This document shows, piece after piece, positions 7,147 to 16,987 of a DNA stretch of 64,000 bases (its first letter is position 1; every line of letters starts with the position of its first letter). This DNA is from Stygiobacter electus. GTDB lineage: Bacteria; Bacteroidota; Ignavibacteria; Ignavibacteriales; Melioribacteraceae. The notes under the pieces are model-generated. The model searched no databases. It worked only from the letters and a program-made list of their open reading frames with translations, and was not told the origin of the DNA. The DNA lies in NCBI GenBank assembly GCA_029210465.1, contig JARGDL010000004.1, forward strand, positions 1 through 64,000. The letters run 5' to 3'. The translations under genes and the position numbers were made by a program.

Positions 7147-9246
7147 ATGAAAAAATATCAATTAAAAAATATTGACTGTGCTTCGTGCGCAGCAAAGATT
7201 GAAGAAGGCGTTGCAAAATTAGAGCAGGTTAAGTTTGTCTCAGTAGATTTTGCAAACTCAACAATGCATATTGATACACCAGATATTGAAGAAGTAAAAC
7301 AGAAAATAAAAGAGATTGAGCCCGAAGTTGAAGTAGTTGAAACGCAAGATGAAATCTCATCGGCAGTTAAATTTTCTAATATCAAAGACGAGTTTGTGGA
7401 GAATAAACCGGAATTGATAAAAATTTTTATTACACTTCTACTTCTTATAATTGGAATGATTTTCGAGGAAGAAATTCATAACACTCATTATCACTTTGCT
7501 GAATATTTGGTTTTCATCTTTGCATATTTAATCAGCGGATGGGGAGTATTAAGAGGCGCTGTAAGAAGTGCTACAAAAGGAAAAGTATTTAACGAGCATT
7601 TTCTTATGACAATTGCAACTGGAGGCGCTTTACTAATTGATGCTATGCCTGAAGCTGTAACAGTTATGCTATTCTATGTTATTGGTGAATTGTTTCAGGA
7701 TATCGCTGTCAACCGTTCGCGCAAATCGGTTAAAGCATTGTTAGAAATTAGACCGGATTATGCTAATTTAAAAAGCAATGGCGAAGTAAAGCGAGTTTCT
7801 CCAGAAAGCGTAAGAGTTGGCGAATATATTTTAGTCAAAGCCGGTGAAAAAATTCCTTTGGATGGAGAAATAATAGAAGGTAATTCTTTTTTGGATACAT
7901 CCGCGTTAACCGGCGAAAGCGTTCCAAGAAAAGTAAAAGAAAGAGATATTGTTTTAGCAGGAATGATAAACCAATCCGGACTACTGACGATTAGAGTTAC
8001 AAAGTTATTTAATGAATCATCCATCTCACGAATTTTGGAACTTGTTGAAAATGCAGCTTCAAAAAAAGCACAGACGGAAAAGTTCATTACAACGTTTGCG
8101 AAATATTACACGCCGGTTGTTGTATTTGGCGCTTTGCTTCTTGCAATAATTCCACCGCTTCTTTTTTCAGAACAAACTTTTACAGAATGGATTTATAGAG
8201 CATTGGTAGTGCTCGTAATTTCCTGTCCATGTGCTTTGGTAATAAGCATTCCGCTTGGATACTTCGGTGGGATAGGCGGCGCTTCACGAAAGGGAATTCT
8301 TGTTAAAGGTTCAAACTATTTGGATGCGCTTACTAAAGTTAAAACAGTTGTATTTGATAAAACCGGAACTCTGACAAAAGGTGAATTCAAAGTTTCAGAA
8401 ATTGTTTCGGCTAACGGATTTAGCAATGAAGATATTCTCAAATATGCTGCCTATGCAGAAGCGAACTCAAATCATCCGATTGCTAAATCAATATTGGAAA
8501 CTTATAATAACAAAATCCAACAAAGCGAAATTTCTGAAGTAAAAGAAATTTCCGGTCATGGAATTCAAGCTAAAATAAATGGTGATGAAGTTTTAATCGG
8601 AAATGATAGATTTCTGCACATGGAAAATATAGTACATGACAAATGCGATATTGAAGGAACAGTTGTTCACGTTGTAGTAAATAAAAAATATGCCGGCTAC
8701 ATTGTAATATCGGATTCATTAAAAGATGAAGCTGCCGAAGCAATTGCCGAACTGAACAAATTAAAAGTTAATACAGTTATGCTTACCGGCGATAACAAAA
8801 GCGCAGCGGAAGTTTATGCAAAGAAGCTTGGCATAAGAGAATATTACGCTGAACTTCTGCCGGAAAATAAAGTTGAGCATATTGAAAAATTATTAAGCGC
8901 TGCACACGATGGAAAAGTTGCATTTGTTGGAGATGGAATAAATGATGCGCCTGTAATTGCGCGCGCCGATGTTGGAATTGCAATGGGCGCTCTCGGTTCT
9001 GATGCAGCGGTTGAAACCGCAGACGTTGTGCTGATGACAGATTCGCCAATGCAAGTTGTTCATTCAATCGAAGTTGCAAAGCGAACGAGAACCATTGTCT
9101 GGCAGAATATTGCTTTTGCAATGGGAGTTAAATTATTCTTTATTCTTCTCGGTGCTTTTGGAATAGCTACAATGTGGGAAGCAGTATTTGGCGATATGGG
9201 AGTAGCAATAATTGCGATATTGAATGCGATGAGAGTGATGAAATAA
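7147..9246 (+). CDS. zntA: Zn/Cd/Pb-exporting P1B-type ATPase
   Basis: The 699-residue pump has an N-terminal HMA domain with Cys11-x2-Cys14, membrane segments from about residue 98, the TGES phosphatase loop, the membrane CPC motif (Cys360-Pro-Cys362), phosphorylation motif DKTGTLT (Asp404), HP in NSNHPIA, and the hinge GDGINDAP. The last membrane segment carries an Asp in FGDMGVAIIAILNAMR, typical of the Zn/Cd/Pb class rather than copper pumps. It would expel soft divalent metals from the cytoplasm. A CadC-like repressor upstream in the same island supports this. Fragments of a second ATPase remain at 1060 and 15966. Confidence 0.95.
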   Translation: MKKYQLKNIDCASCAAKIEEGVAKLEQVKFVSVDFANSTMHIDTPDIEEVKQKIKEIEPEVEVVETQDEISSAVKFSNIKDEFVENKPELIKIFITLLLLIIGMIFEEEIHNTHYHFAEYLVFIFAYLISGWGVLRGAVRSATKGKVFNEHFLMTIATGGALLIDAMPEAVTVMLFYVIGELFQDIAVNRSRKSVKALLEIRPDYANLKSNGEVKRVSPESVRVGEYILVKAGEKIPLDGEIIEGNSFLDTSALTGESVPRKVKERDIVLAGMINQSGLLTIRVTKLFNESSISRILELVENAASKKAQTEKFITTFAKYYTPVVVFGALLLAIIPPLLFSEQTFTEWIYRALVVLVISCPCALVISIPLGYFGGIGGASRKGILVKGSNYLDALTKVKTVVFDKTGTLTKGEFKVSEIVSANGFSNEDILKYAAYAEANSNHPIAKSILETYNNKIQQSEISEVKEISGHGIQAKINGDEVLIGNDRFLHMENIVHDKCDIEGTVVHVVVNKKYAGYIVISDSLKDEAAEAIAELNKLKVNTVMLTGDNKSAAEVYAKKLGIREYYAELLPENKVEHIEKLLSAAHDGKVAFVGDGINDAPVIARADVGIAMGALGSDAAVETADVVLMTDSPMQVVHSIEVAKRTRTIVWQNIAFAMGVKLFFILLGAFGIATMWEAVFGDMGVAIIAILNAMRVMK

Positions 9247-9542
9247 ATACATTTATTTTATAAAAATTCCAACAAATGCTGATTTAAAAAACACTTTAGT
9301 GAAATTTTATTTATGATATAAAAGGAGATGTAATTGAATTAGCAAATGAATCTGTTGAACTAAGAAAATTATTTTATAGATATTTCACATAATAATGTAA
9401 CTGCTATCAACATTTTTATTTAATAATTTTCTTCTTTTGCTAAGTTTCTTTTGATGATGAGTTAAAATTCTCTTCAGCTAACAATTAGCTTAGAAAAAGT
9501 TTATGTTTAATAAAAATTATAAAACAGAAATTTATAGAAGAG
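9247..9542. other. Gap with remnant coding sequence
   Basis: No complete gene is seen. The frame 9303-9393 reads ..YDIKGDVIELANESVELRK.. up to a stop, preceded by an in-frame stop and without a start, which looks like the end of a lost gene. The rest is AT-rich, with no clear terminator or promoter. Confidence 0.35.
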
Positions 9543-9830
9543 TTGAATATGTTCCGAAAATGGGAATTAATTCCGGTTGTTAATCTCACATGGTTCGATC
9601 CTAATACTAGTGTAGATAAGAATGAGCAACTTGTAATAACAGCAAGCTTATTCTGGTGGGCAGCCGAAAATGTAAGTATCAGACCACAAATTATTTATTC
9701 AAAAGACAAAGCTAAGGGCGATAGCTATGATACATGGCGATATGCATTCAGAGCCCAATTTATAAATAGTAAATACTTTAGTATATCTGAACAAAGGGCT
9801 GTGTCAAATGAAAACCCTTGTATATGCTAA
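9543..9830 (+). pseudogene. C-terminal fragment of an outer-membrane barrel protein
   Basis: The frame encodes about 95 residues with alternating strands (LVITASLFWWAAENVSIRP, then WRYAFRAQFINSKYFSI), typical of the end of a barrel protein. There is no signal peptide and no convincing ribosome site. Just upstream, another frame encodes YKTEIYRRVEYVPKMGIN, which would join naturally to such a barrel if a frameshift were present. I read it as the damaged end of a porin-like gene in the island. Confidence 0.5.
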
Positions 9831-9854
9831 CTAATTTTTTTAATTTTATTTTAT

Positions 9855-10172
9855 ATGAATAAAAAACTTGTGAAAACACTTTTAATATTTATTTCCCTTA
9901 TTTACATGCTTTCATTTCTTGAAGTGGATGAAGACGAAAGAAACCAAAATTATGGAAATGAAGAGCATTCATATGTAATAGTTTCGGGCGATGCCGTTAC
10001 AGCTAAAATTATTTCCGGCGGCACATCAAAATGTTACTCACCGGTAACAATTCCACAAGGAATTGACGATTTCACTTCAGTTTTCAAACTATCATTTACG
10101 AATAATTACTTTGCACATCTTTATTACCCGTCTAATAAAATTTACTTAAATAACTCCATCCTTTTAATCTAA
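9855..10172 (+). CDS. Hypothetical small secreted or anchored protein
   Basis: The 105-residue frame starts MNKKLVKTLLIFISLIYML, which looks like a signal peptide or anchor, then has an acidic stretch (EVDEDERNQ) and a beta-rich segment with VIVSGDAVTAKIISGG. No family was recognised. It sits between a broken barrel gene and the RND pump and may itself be a remnant. It has no strong ribosome site, so real expression is uncertain. Confidence 0.35.
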   Translation: MNKKLVKTLLIFISLIYMLSFLEVDEDERNQNYGNEEHSYVIVSGDAVTAKIISGGTSKCYSPVTIPQGIDDFTSVFKLSFTNNYFAHLYYPSNKIYLNNSILLI

Positions 10173-10262
10173 ATTTAATATTTTTATTTCCCTTTTTAGT
10201 TATGGCATTTTAATGTGATAAGATGCTCGTTTAAAATGATTTAAAATAATTTTGGTAAAAAT

Positions 10263-13200
10263 ATGATAGATAAACTCATAGGTTTTTCGATTAAGCACAA
10301 AGCAGTGATTGGTTTTATAACTTTATTGCTCGTTGCTTGGGGAATTTATTCGCTGTTAAATCTTTCGATTGATGCAGTGCCGGATATTACAGATAATCAG
10401 GTTGCAGTACACGCTGTCGCTCCTGCTCTTGCAGCACAGGAAGTTGAACAAACTATAACATCGCCGCTCGAAATTGCAATGGCTAATATTCCGGGCGTTA
10501 TAGAAATCCGCTCAATATCAAGATTTGGTCTTGCTGTTATAACAATAGTATTTAAGGAAGATGTTAATATTTATACTGCAAGACAGCTTGTTGCACAAAA
10601 ATTAACCGAAGCTCAGGATGTGATACCAAAAGGAATTGCACAAATTCAAGAAGGACCAATTTCTACTGGTCTCGGTGAAATTTATCAATATGTGCTCCAA
10701 ACTAAACCGGGTTACGACTCCGTCTATTCACCAACCGATTTGAGAACAATGCAAGATTGGATTGTAAAAAGGCAACTCGAAGGAACTCCTGGAGTCGCAG
10801 AGATAAACAGTTTCGGCGGCTACATAAAACAATATGAAGTAGCGATAAATCCCGACCAACTGCGAAGTATGAATCTTACAATTACTGATATTTTTAATGC
10901 ACTCGCAGCAAACAATCAAAACACCGGCGGGGCTTACATCGAGAAAGGGCACAATGCATATTTCATACGTGGACTTGGACTTGTAAAAACTCTTGATGAC
11001 GTTGGAAAGATTGTTGTGAAAAATACGAGCAGCGGTGTTCCAATTTTAATTCGCGACGTTGCAAAAGTGCAATTCGGTTCGGCGGTAAGGTACGGTGCTC
11101 TGACAATCAACGGCAAGGAAGAAGCAGTTGGCGGGGTTGTGCTAATGCTGAAAGGAGAAAATTCAGTTCAGGTTATAAACCGCGTTAAAGATAAAATTGC
11201 TCTTATTCAAAAATCATTACCCGAAGGTATTAAAATCCAACCATATCTTGAAAGAAGTGATTTTATCGGAAGAACAATTAGCACTGTAAGTCATAATTTA
11301 ATAGAAGGTGGATTGATTGTAATTTTTGTTCTGGTTTTGCTGCTTGGAAATTTGCGAGCGGGACTTGTTGTTGCTTCTGTTATTCCGCTCTCAATGTTAT
11401 TTGCAGTTTCGATGATGAACATATTCGGAGTATCGGGAAATCTGATGTCTCTGGGTGCAATTGATTTCGGATTAATCGTTGACGGTGCGGTTATTATTGT
11501 GGAAGCTGTTGTTCATAGAATAACCGAGAGTTATAAACTTTCCGACTTAAGTACTATAAATCAGTCGCAGTTCGATGAAATAGTTTTTCAATCAGCAGTA
11601 AGAATTCGAAAATCCGCTGCATTCGGCGAAATTATAATCTTAATTGTTTACATACCTATTCTTACCTTAGTAGGTATTGAAGGGAAGATGTTCAAACCGA
11701 TGGCAATGACAGTAAGCTTTGCAATATTCGGTGCATTGATTCTTTCTCTTACTTATGTGCCGATGATGTCTGCATTATTTCTTAGCAAGAAAATAAAAGC
11801 TGAACACAAAAAAAATATTTCAGAAAAAATTATGGAAAGAATCCACAAATTGTATGAACCGGCAATTCATTTCGCATTAAAAAAGAAAAAGCTGGTAGTC
11901 TTTTCTGCATTCATATTATTTGTTATTGCACTGTTTGTTTTCAATAATCTCGGCGGGGTTTTTCTTCCCACTCTTGAAGAAGGAGACTTTGCAGTTGAGA
12001 CAAGATTGGCTTCGGGTAGTTCACTTTCGCAAACAATTGAAACCACGTTGAAAGCCGGAAAAATATTAAGAGAAAAATTTCCAGAAGTAAAAGAAGTAGT
12101 TTGCAGAATCGGTGTTGCTGATATTCCAACCGATCCCGATCCAATCGAAACATCAATGATGATGATAGTAATCAAAGACAAAAGCGAGTGGGTGACTGCA
12201 GATAACCGCGAAGAACTTGCCGATAAAATGAAAGAAGCGCTGTCGGTTATTCCCGGAGTTAATTATGAATTCCAGCAGCCGATTCAGCTTCGTTTTAATG
12301 AATTGATGACCGGTATTCGTCAGGATGTTGCAGTTAAAATTTATGGAGATGATTTGAATGTGCTTGCACAGCTTGGAAATCAAGCATCGTCTTTAATTTC
12401 AAAAGTAAATGGTGCTGTTGATGTTCTACCAGAAAAGACAACTGGAATGCCCCAAATTACAGTTGAGTACAATCGAGACAAAATTGCCCAATACGGTTTA
12501 ACAATTGATGATGTGAATAAAGTGCTCGAATCGGCTTTTGCCGGAGCTAAAGCCGGAGTTGTTTATGAAGGCGATAGAAGATTTGATTTAGTTGTAAGAT
12601 TCGATAAAGCTCACCGCGTTGATATAGATGATGTGCAGAACCTTTTCATTCCGCTTTCCAACGGCTCGCAAATACCATTGAGCGAAGTTGCTGCGGTGGA
12701 ATTAAAAAAAGGACCAACGCAGATATTGAGAGATAACACAAAAAGAAGAATTGCTATCGGCTTGAACGTACGCGGGCGTGATGTGCAAAGCGTGGTAAAT
12801 GATATTCAGATTGTTCTCAATAAAAACCTAAAATTGCCGTCAGGTTATTACATTACATACGGGGGACAATTTCAAAATCTAATCCAGGCAAAGAACCGTT
12901 TGATGATTGCTGTTCCGCTTTCGCTTGCGTTAATCTTCGTGCTGCTGTTCTTCACGTTCAATTCAATTAAAGAATCTCTGCTGATTTTTACTGCAATCCC
13001 TCTTGCAGCAATCGGCGGCGTGTTCGCTTTGTTGATTAGGGGACTGCCTTTCAGCATTTCTGCTGGAGTTGGATTTATTGCATTATTCGGTGTTGCAGTA
13101 CTGAACGGAATTGTGCTGATAAGTTATTTTAATCAATTGGAGAAAGAAGGAGTGAAAGATATTAACGAAAGAATTTTGCAAGGAACAAATGTAAGATTGC

Positions 13201-14684
13201 GTCCGGTTGTTATGACTGCCGCAGTTGCATCGCTTGGTTTTTTACCAATGGCGATTTCAACAACTGCCGGCGCTGAAGTGCAAAGACCTTTGGCAACTGT
13301 TGTAATTGGTGGATTGATTACATCAACGCTTTTAACATTGGTTGTACTGCCGGTTCTTTACAGTATTTTCTTTTCAGGTGCTTGGAAAATGAGCCAGAGA
13401 CTCATCAGCCTAAGGCTGAGATTCATATCAAAATTCTTCGGTGGAAAATCAACTACTCTTTTACTGTTCGCTTTAGTCTTTGCTGCTGCAAACTTTACGA
13501 GCTATTCGCAGACAAATCAACCAGCAGGTAAAGTTCAGACAATCAAGCTAAATCTTAATGAAGCAATAAAAATTGCATTGAAAAATAACCCGGGTCTGGC
13601 AAGCGCACGTTATTCAGTCGAGCAGCAGAATGCACTTGGGAAAACCGCTTTTGATCTTGGAAAGACAACCATTACTTACGATAAAGACAACACTCCACCA
13701 AATGGAAATTATGGTATCGGCTTTTCACAAACGATTAGTTTTCCAACTGTTTATCTTCAGCAAAACAAGCTGCAAAATCAAAATATTACATTGAGTGAAA
13801 AATCTTACGAAGCGGTAAAATCAGAATTAATTAAAAATGTAAAGACAGCTTACTATCAATTCGCTTACGGAAAAGAACGATTGAAATTGTTTACGTATCA
13901 GGAGAGCGTTTACAAAAATTTTTCCGATGCTGCAAAGCTTCGTTATAAAACCGGAGAAACTTCACAATTAGAAAATCTTGCTGCTCAATCAAAATATCAG
14001 GAGGTACAATTGCAGAAGAAACAAGCCGAAGCAGATTTGATTATCTATGAAAAAGAGCTTCAGAAATTTCTGAACATTAATGAACCAATTGAACTGATTG
14101 ATACAACACTTGAAAAAATTCAGTTTGTTCCTTTGGAATACGGCGGTTCAATTGATTCAACGGCAATCGAAAGTAATCCGATTCTTAATTTTTATAGACA
14201 AAAAATAAATAATGCAGAATCAGAACGCGCATTAGAAGTTCATCGTCTTCTGCCGGATTTTAAATTTGGTTATTCAAAGCTTACTAACAATTCTGTTTTT
14301 AATTACTATGGTTTTCAGATTGGCGTCAGCGTTCCGCTTTGGTTTTTACCCCAGCAAGGAAGAATTGAAGCTGCATCAATCGGAGAAAAAATTGCACAAT
14401 CGAATTATCAGAATTACCGCCTGTTGATTCAATCATCTTACCAGCAGCAGTTGAAGGAATATGAAAAGTGGAAAGAGCAAATAAATTATTATGAAACAAC
14501 CGGACTTAAACAAGCCGATGAAATTTTGAAAGTGGCAGAATTAAGCTACCGCAACGGCGAGATTGGATATGTTGAGTTCATTCAGAATATTTCACAAGCA
14601 ATAGGAATTAAAACTCAGTATCTCGATGCACTGAATCAATATAATCAAAGCGTAATAAATCTGAATTATTTAGCAGGAAGATAA
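10263..14684 (+). CDS. CusA/CzcA-type RND metal efflux pump fused to TolC-like channel
   Basis: The 1473-residue product has two parts. Residues 1 to about 1040 are a heavy-metal RND pump: a first membrane helix, two periplasmic porter regions, and two blocks of membrane helices, with the HME signature DFGLIVDGAVIIVEA in TM4. Residues about 1060-1473 are an outer-membrane factor with LNLNEAIKIALKNNPGL and long paired coiled coils. Such fusions are known in Bacteroidota. The pump would drive divalent or monovalent metals from periplasm to outside by proton flux. A palindromic repeat (13405-13419) lies in the linker, coding LISLRLR. The adaptor gene follows. Confidence 0.9.
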   Translation: MIDKLIGFSIKHKAVIGFITLLLVAWGIYSLLNLSIDAVPDITDNQVAVHAVAPALAAQEVEQTITSPLEIAMANIPGVIEIRSISRFGLAVITIVFKEDVNIYTARQLVAQKLTEAQDVIPKGIAQIQEGPISTGLGEIYQYVLQTKPGYDSVYSPTDLRTMQDWIVKRQLEGTPGVAEINSFGGYIKQYEVAINPDQLRSMNLTITDIFNALAANNQNTGGAYIEKGHNAYFIRGLGLVKTLDDVGKIVVKNTSSGVPILIRDVAKVQFGSAVRYGALTINGKEEAVGGVVLMLKGENSVQVINRVKDKIALIQKSLPEGIKIQPYLERSDFIGRTISTVSHNLIEGGLIVIFVLVLLLGNLRAGLVVASVIPLSMLFAVSMMNIFGVSGNLMSLGAIDFGLIVDGAVIIVEAVVHRITESYKLSDLSTINQSQFDEIVFQSAVRIRKSAAFGEIIILIVYIPILTLVGIEGKMFKPMAMTVSFAIFGALILSLTYVPMMSALFLSKKIKAEHKKNISEKIMERIHKLYEPAIHFALKKKKLVVFSAFILFVIALFVFNNLGGVFLPTLEEGDFAVETRLASGSSLSQTIETTLKAGKILREKFPEVKEVVCRIGVADIPTDPDPIETSMMMIVIKDKSEWVTADNREELADKMKEALSVIPGVNYEFQQPIQLRFNELMTGIRQDVAVKIYGDDLNVLAQLGNQASSLISKVNGAVDVLPEKTTGMPQITVEYNRDKIAQYGLTIDDVNKVLESAFAGAKAGVVYEGDRRFDLVVRFDKAHRVDIDDVQNLFIPLSNGSQIPLSEVAAVELKKGPTQILRDNTKRRIAIGLNVRGRDVQSVVNDIQIVLNKNLKLPSGYYITYGGQFQNLIQAKNRLMIAVPLSLALIFVLLFFTFNSIKESLLIFTAIPLAAIGGVFALLIRGLPFSISAGVGFIALFGVAVLNGIVLISYFNQLEKEGVKDINERILQGTNVRLRPVVMTAAVASLGFLPMAISTTAGAEVQRPLATVVIGGLITSTLLTLVVLPVLYSIFFSGAWKMSQRLISLRLRFISKFFGGKSTTLLLFALVFAAANFTSYSQTNQPAGKVQTIKLNLNEAIKIALKNNPGLASARYSVEQQNALGKTAFDLGKTTITYDKDNTPPNGNYGIGFSQTISFPTVYLQQNKLQNQNITLSEKSYEAVKSELIKNVKTAYYQFAYGKERLKLFTYQESVYKNFSDAAKLRYKTGETSQLENLAAQSKYQEVQLQKKQAEADLIIYEKELQKFLNINEPIELIDTTLEKIQFVPLEYGGSIDSTAIESNPILNFYRQKINNAESERALEVHRLLPDFKFGYSKLTNNSVFNYYGFQIGVSVPLWFLPQQGRIEAASIGEKIAQSNYQNYRLLIQSSYQQQLKEYEKWKEQINYYETTGLKQADEILKVAELSYRNGEIGYVEFIQNISQAIGIKTQYLDALNQYNQSVINLNYLAGR
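13405..13419 (+). repeat. Palindrome TCAGCCT-A-AGGCTGA inside the pump gene
   Basis: Perfect 7-base arms lie exactly at the junction between the RND part and the outer-membrane factor part, coding ISLRL. The palindrome matches the one at 7071-7085 except for its centre base. A repeat insertion that keeps the frame in an unconstrained linker is the simplest reading. Confidence 0.6.
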
Positions 14685-14700
14685 AAAAGGAATAATAAAA

Positions 14701-15918
14701 ATGAAAAATACACAAATCATACTATTACTTTTGATTTTACTCTTTACTATTGTGTTATATTCTTGCAGTCCGGAAAGTCAAGACAAAGAAAAGCAAGAAC
14801 AAATGCAAGAACAAACAACTCGTGAAAAAGCAGGATTAAAACCAGGCGAAGTTATACTTTCACAAAAACAGCTTGAAAGCGTAGGAATTCAACTAGGAAG
14901 TGTCGAACAAAGAAATTTAACAGGTATTATTAAAACAAATGGCTTCCTTAGAGTAGCACCGCAGCATAAAGCAAGCATTTCAGCTTTTATGGGCGGAGTT
15001 GTAAAATCAATTTTTGTGCAGGTAGGTGATTACGTAAAGAAAGGACAAACTTTAGCGTTATTAGAACATCCCGATTATATCCAGCTTCAGGATGATTATT
15101 TAAAAGCACAAAGCAATTATAATTTTTTAGAAAAGCAATACTTACGTCAAAAAGAACTTTATGCAGGTAATGCGACAGCGGAGAAAACATTTCAACAAAC
15201 GGAATCAGATTACAATACGGCAAAAGCCGCTTATTATTCACTGAAAAAAAAATTGGAAATGATCGGTATAAATATGGAAAAGCTTGACAAAGGAGAAATT
15301 ATTTCTTCTATTCCTATTGTTTCGCCAATAAGTGGATATGTTCAAACAGTCGGCGTTAATATTGGCAAATTTGCCGATCCGATGAAAGAGATTTTTAACA
15401 TTGTAGATAATTCTCAAATACAATTAGACCTCCAGGTTTATGAGAAAGATATTTTTAAAGTGAAGACAGGTCAGAAAATTTATTTTTCATTTCCCAATCA
15501 AAAAAATGTCTCCGGTTATGCCTCCATATTTGCAGTTGATAAATCTCTTGATGACAACACCAAATCAATTACTGTCCACGCTAAAGTAACAAGCAACGCA
15601 GAGAAAAATTTTCTACCTGGAATTTATGTTAACGGGTTTATAGAAACCGGAACGACTAAGTCAAATGCTCTTCCATCCGAGGCAATTATAAATGAAGGAC
15701 AAAAGAATTATGTTTTTCTTCTATCCCGAACAATTAATGAAAAGGAAGGGAAAAATTATATATTCGAAATGAGAGATGTAAAAGTTGGAATTTCAGAAGC
15801 AGGTTTTACAGAAATAACTTTTTTGGAAGAAATTCCAAAAGATGCAAAGATTGTAATAAAAGGTGCATTCTTTCTTGAAAGCGAGTTGAATAAAAAGGCA
15901 GAAGGTGAATTGGATTAA
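14701..15918 (+). CDS. CusB/CzcB-type membrane fusion lipoprotein
   Basis: The 405-residue protein has a lipoprotein signal ending in LYSC, then a barrel-sandwich hybrid domain: the biotinyl-lipoyl half-motif VKSIFVQVGDYVKKGQTLA, an alpha-helical hairpin at about residues 115-190, and the second half VSPISGYVQTVGVNIGK, followed by beta-barrel domains. This is the periplasmic adaptor that joins the RND pump to the outer-membrane channel. It lies 16 bases after the pump gene with the ribosome site AAAGGAAT. The channel is fused to the pump, so the system is complete with two genes. Confidence 0.92.
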   Translation: MKNTQIILLLLILLFTIVLYSCSPESQDKEKQEQMQEQTTREKAGLKPGEVILSQKQLESVGIQLGSVEQRNLTGIIKTNGFLRVAPQHKASISAFMGGVVKSIFVQVGDYVKKGQTLALLEHPDYIQLQDDYLKAQSNYNFLEKQYLRQKELYAGNATAEKTFQQTESDYNTAKAAYYSLKKKLEMIGINMEKLDKGEIISSIPIVSPISGYVQTVGVNIGKFADPMKEIFNIVDNSQIQLDLQVYEKDIFKVKTGQKIYFSFPNQKNVSGYASIFAVDKSLDDNTKSITVHAKVTSNAEKNFLPGIYVNGFIETGTTKSNALPSEAIINEGQKNYVFLLSRTINEKEGKNYIFEMRDVKVGISEAGFTEITFLEEIPKDAKIVIKGAFFLESELNKKAEGELD

Positions 15919-16248
15919 ATATATTATTGAATTAAAAGACAATTGGAGGTTTCATACTTCAAACTGGAAAACTAGTTCTAATAGCCATGAGTACTCTCGG
16001 CACCGAGGCAACAGTTGAGACAACAGATGTTTAAGTATCTGGATATTTTATACATAGTGAAAGTTAAAACAATTATAAAAAAAATGAATGACAAATTATT
16101 ATGAAATTTTATTATGAATTAATTAATTTACACTAGCATTATGAAATAAATAAAATGTAAATTAAATTTAATTTAATGATCTGTGAAAAAGTAATTCATT
16201 AAATAATAATACAAAAATAGTTATTGTTAAATTTTGGTAGTGATTAAT
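15919..16248. other. Intergenic gap with P-type ATPase relic, end of the metal island
   Basis: Apart from the relic at 15966-16034 the gap is AT-rich and holds no gene. I looked for a fluoride riboswitch before the crcB gene and did not see its conserved elements. The base composition changes visibly here from the metal island to the AT-rich housekeeping region. Confidence 0.5.
15966..16034 (+). pseudogene. C-terminal fragment of a heavy-metal P-type ATPase
   Basis: The frame reads GKLVLIAMSTLGTEATVETTDV before a stop. It aligns with IAMGALGSDAAVETADV, just after the GDGINDAP hinge of the intact ATPase at 7147. The copy is more diverged than the N-terminal relic at 1060, has no start and ends early. 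It is the trace of another metal pump near the right end of the island. Confidence 0.75.
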
Positions 16249-16626
16249 ATGTACAATTATATAATCGTTTTTATTGGTGCTGGTATTGGTGGTATTTTAC
16301 GTTATTGGTTGTCTAATTCTGTTTATAAATTTCTCCCACCAGACTTTCCTTATGGAACTTTAGTTGTAAATGTATTAGGAAGTTTCGTTATTGGAATTGT
16401 TATGTTTTATTTCAATGAAAATAAATTAATTTCACCAACTGCTAGAGTTTTTTTAACAGTTGGATTTTGTGGTGGGTTGACTACATTTTCAACATTTTCA
16501 TTTGAGACTATTAATCTTCTAAAAGAAAGAGAATTCTATTTTGCCGGTCTTAACATTCTCGCTAATGTTTTAATAACTTTATTTGTTCTTTTTGTTGTGT
16601 ACAAAATATCAAAGTTTATTTCATAA
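16249..16626 (+). CDS. crcB: Fluoride ion channel CrcB/Fluc
   Basis: The 125-residue protein has four hydrophobic segments with the CrcB patterns GAGIGGILRYWLS, FPYGTLVVNVLGSFVIG and GFCGGLTTFSTFSFE. Fluc channels form dual-topology dimers that let fluoride leave the cell. ATG at 16249 is preferred over the TTG 15 bases upstream. The following gene encodes a DUF190 protein, a common neighbour of crcB. No fluoride riboswitch was visible upstream. Confidence 0.92.
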   Translation: MYNYIIVFIGAGIGGILRYWLSNSVYKFLPPDFPYGTLVVNVLGSFVIGIVMFYFNENKLISPTARVFLTVGFCGGLTTFSTFSFETINLLKEREFYFAGLNILANVLITLFVLFVVYKISKFIS

Positions 16627-16638
16627 TGAGAGATATTT

Positions 16639-16986
16639 ATGGAAATTAAAGGTGAAGCAAAATTAGTAAGAATATTCATTGGTGAATCTGATTTAGTCCA
16701 TCACAAAACTTTGTATGAAACAATTGTCGAAGAAGCAAAGAAATTTCACTTAGCGGGTGCTACAGTGTACAAAGGTGTTATGGGCTTTGGAAAAGATAGT
16801 AGAATTCACACATCAAAAATTTTAAGACTTTCTGAAGATATGCCAATTGTTATCGAAATAGTTGATGAAGTTGAAAAGATTGAAAAATTTTTACCAATTC
16901 TTCACGATCTTTTTGAAACGGCAAAATGTGGAGGATTAATTACATTAGAAAAAGTTGAAGTAATTAAGTATGTAACAGGGAAGTGA
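16639..16986 (+). CDS. DUF190 domain protein
   Basis: The 115-residue protein matches the DUF190 layout, a small ferredoxin-like fold related to PII-type proteins: LVRIFIGESDLVHHKTLYETIV, then GATVYKGVMGFG and LPIVIEIVD-like strands. It lies 12 bases after crcB and is probably co-transcribed. Linkage of this family to fluoride channels is common, which suggests a modulating role, but the function is not established. Its 3' end meets the convergent helicase gene with one base between. Confidence 0.88.
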   Translation: MEIKGEAKLVRIFIGESDLVHHKTLYETIVEEAKKFHLAGATVYKGVMGFGKDSRIHTSKILRLSEDMPIVIEIVDEVEKIEKFLPILHDLFETAKCGGLITLEKVEVIKYVTGK

Positions 16987-16987
16987 G

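Noticed and set aside
8783..9121. Long antisense frames within the ATPase, clpC and hydrogenase genes
   Set aside because: They have biased composition, no ribosome sites and no recognisable domains, while the genes on the other strand are certain.
16040..16248. Fluoride riboswitch before crcB
   Set aside because: The region is almost pure A and T and none of the conserved crcB-motif elements could be found.
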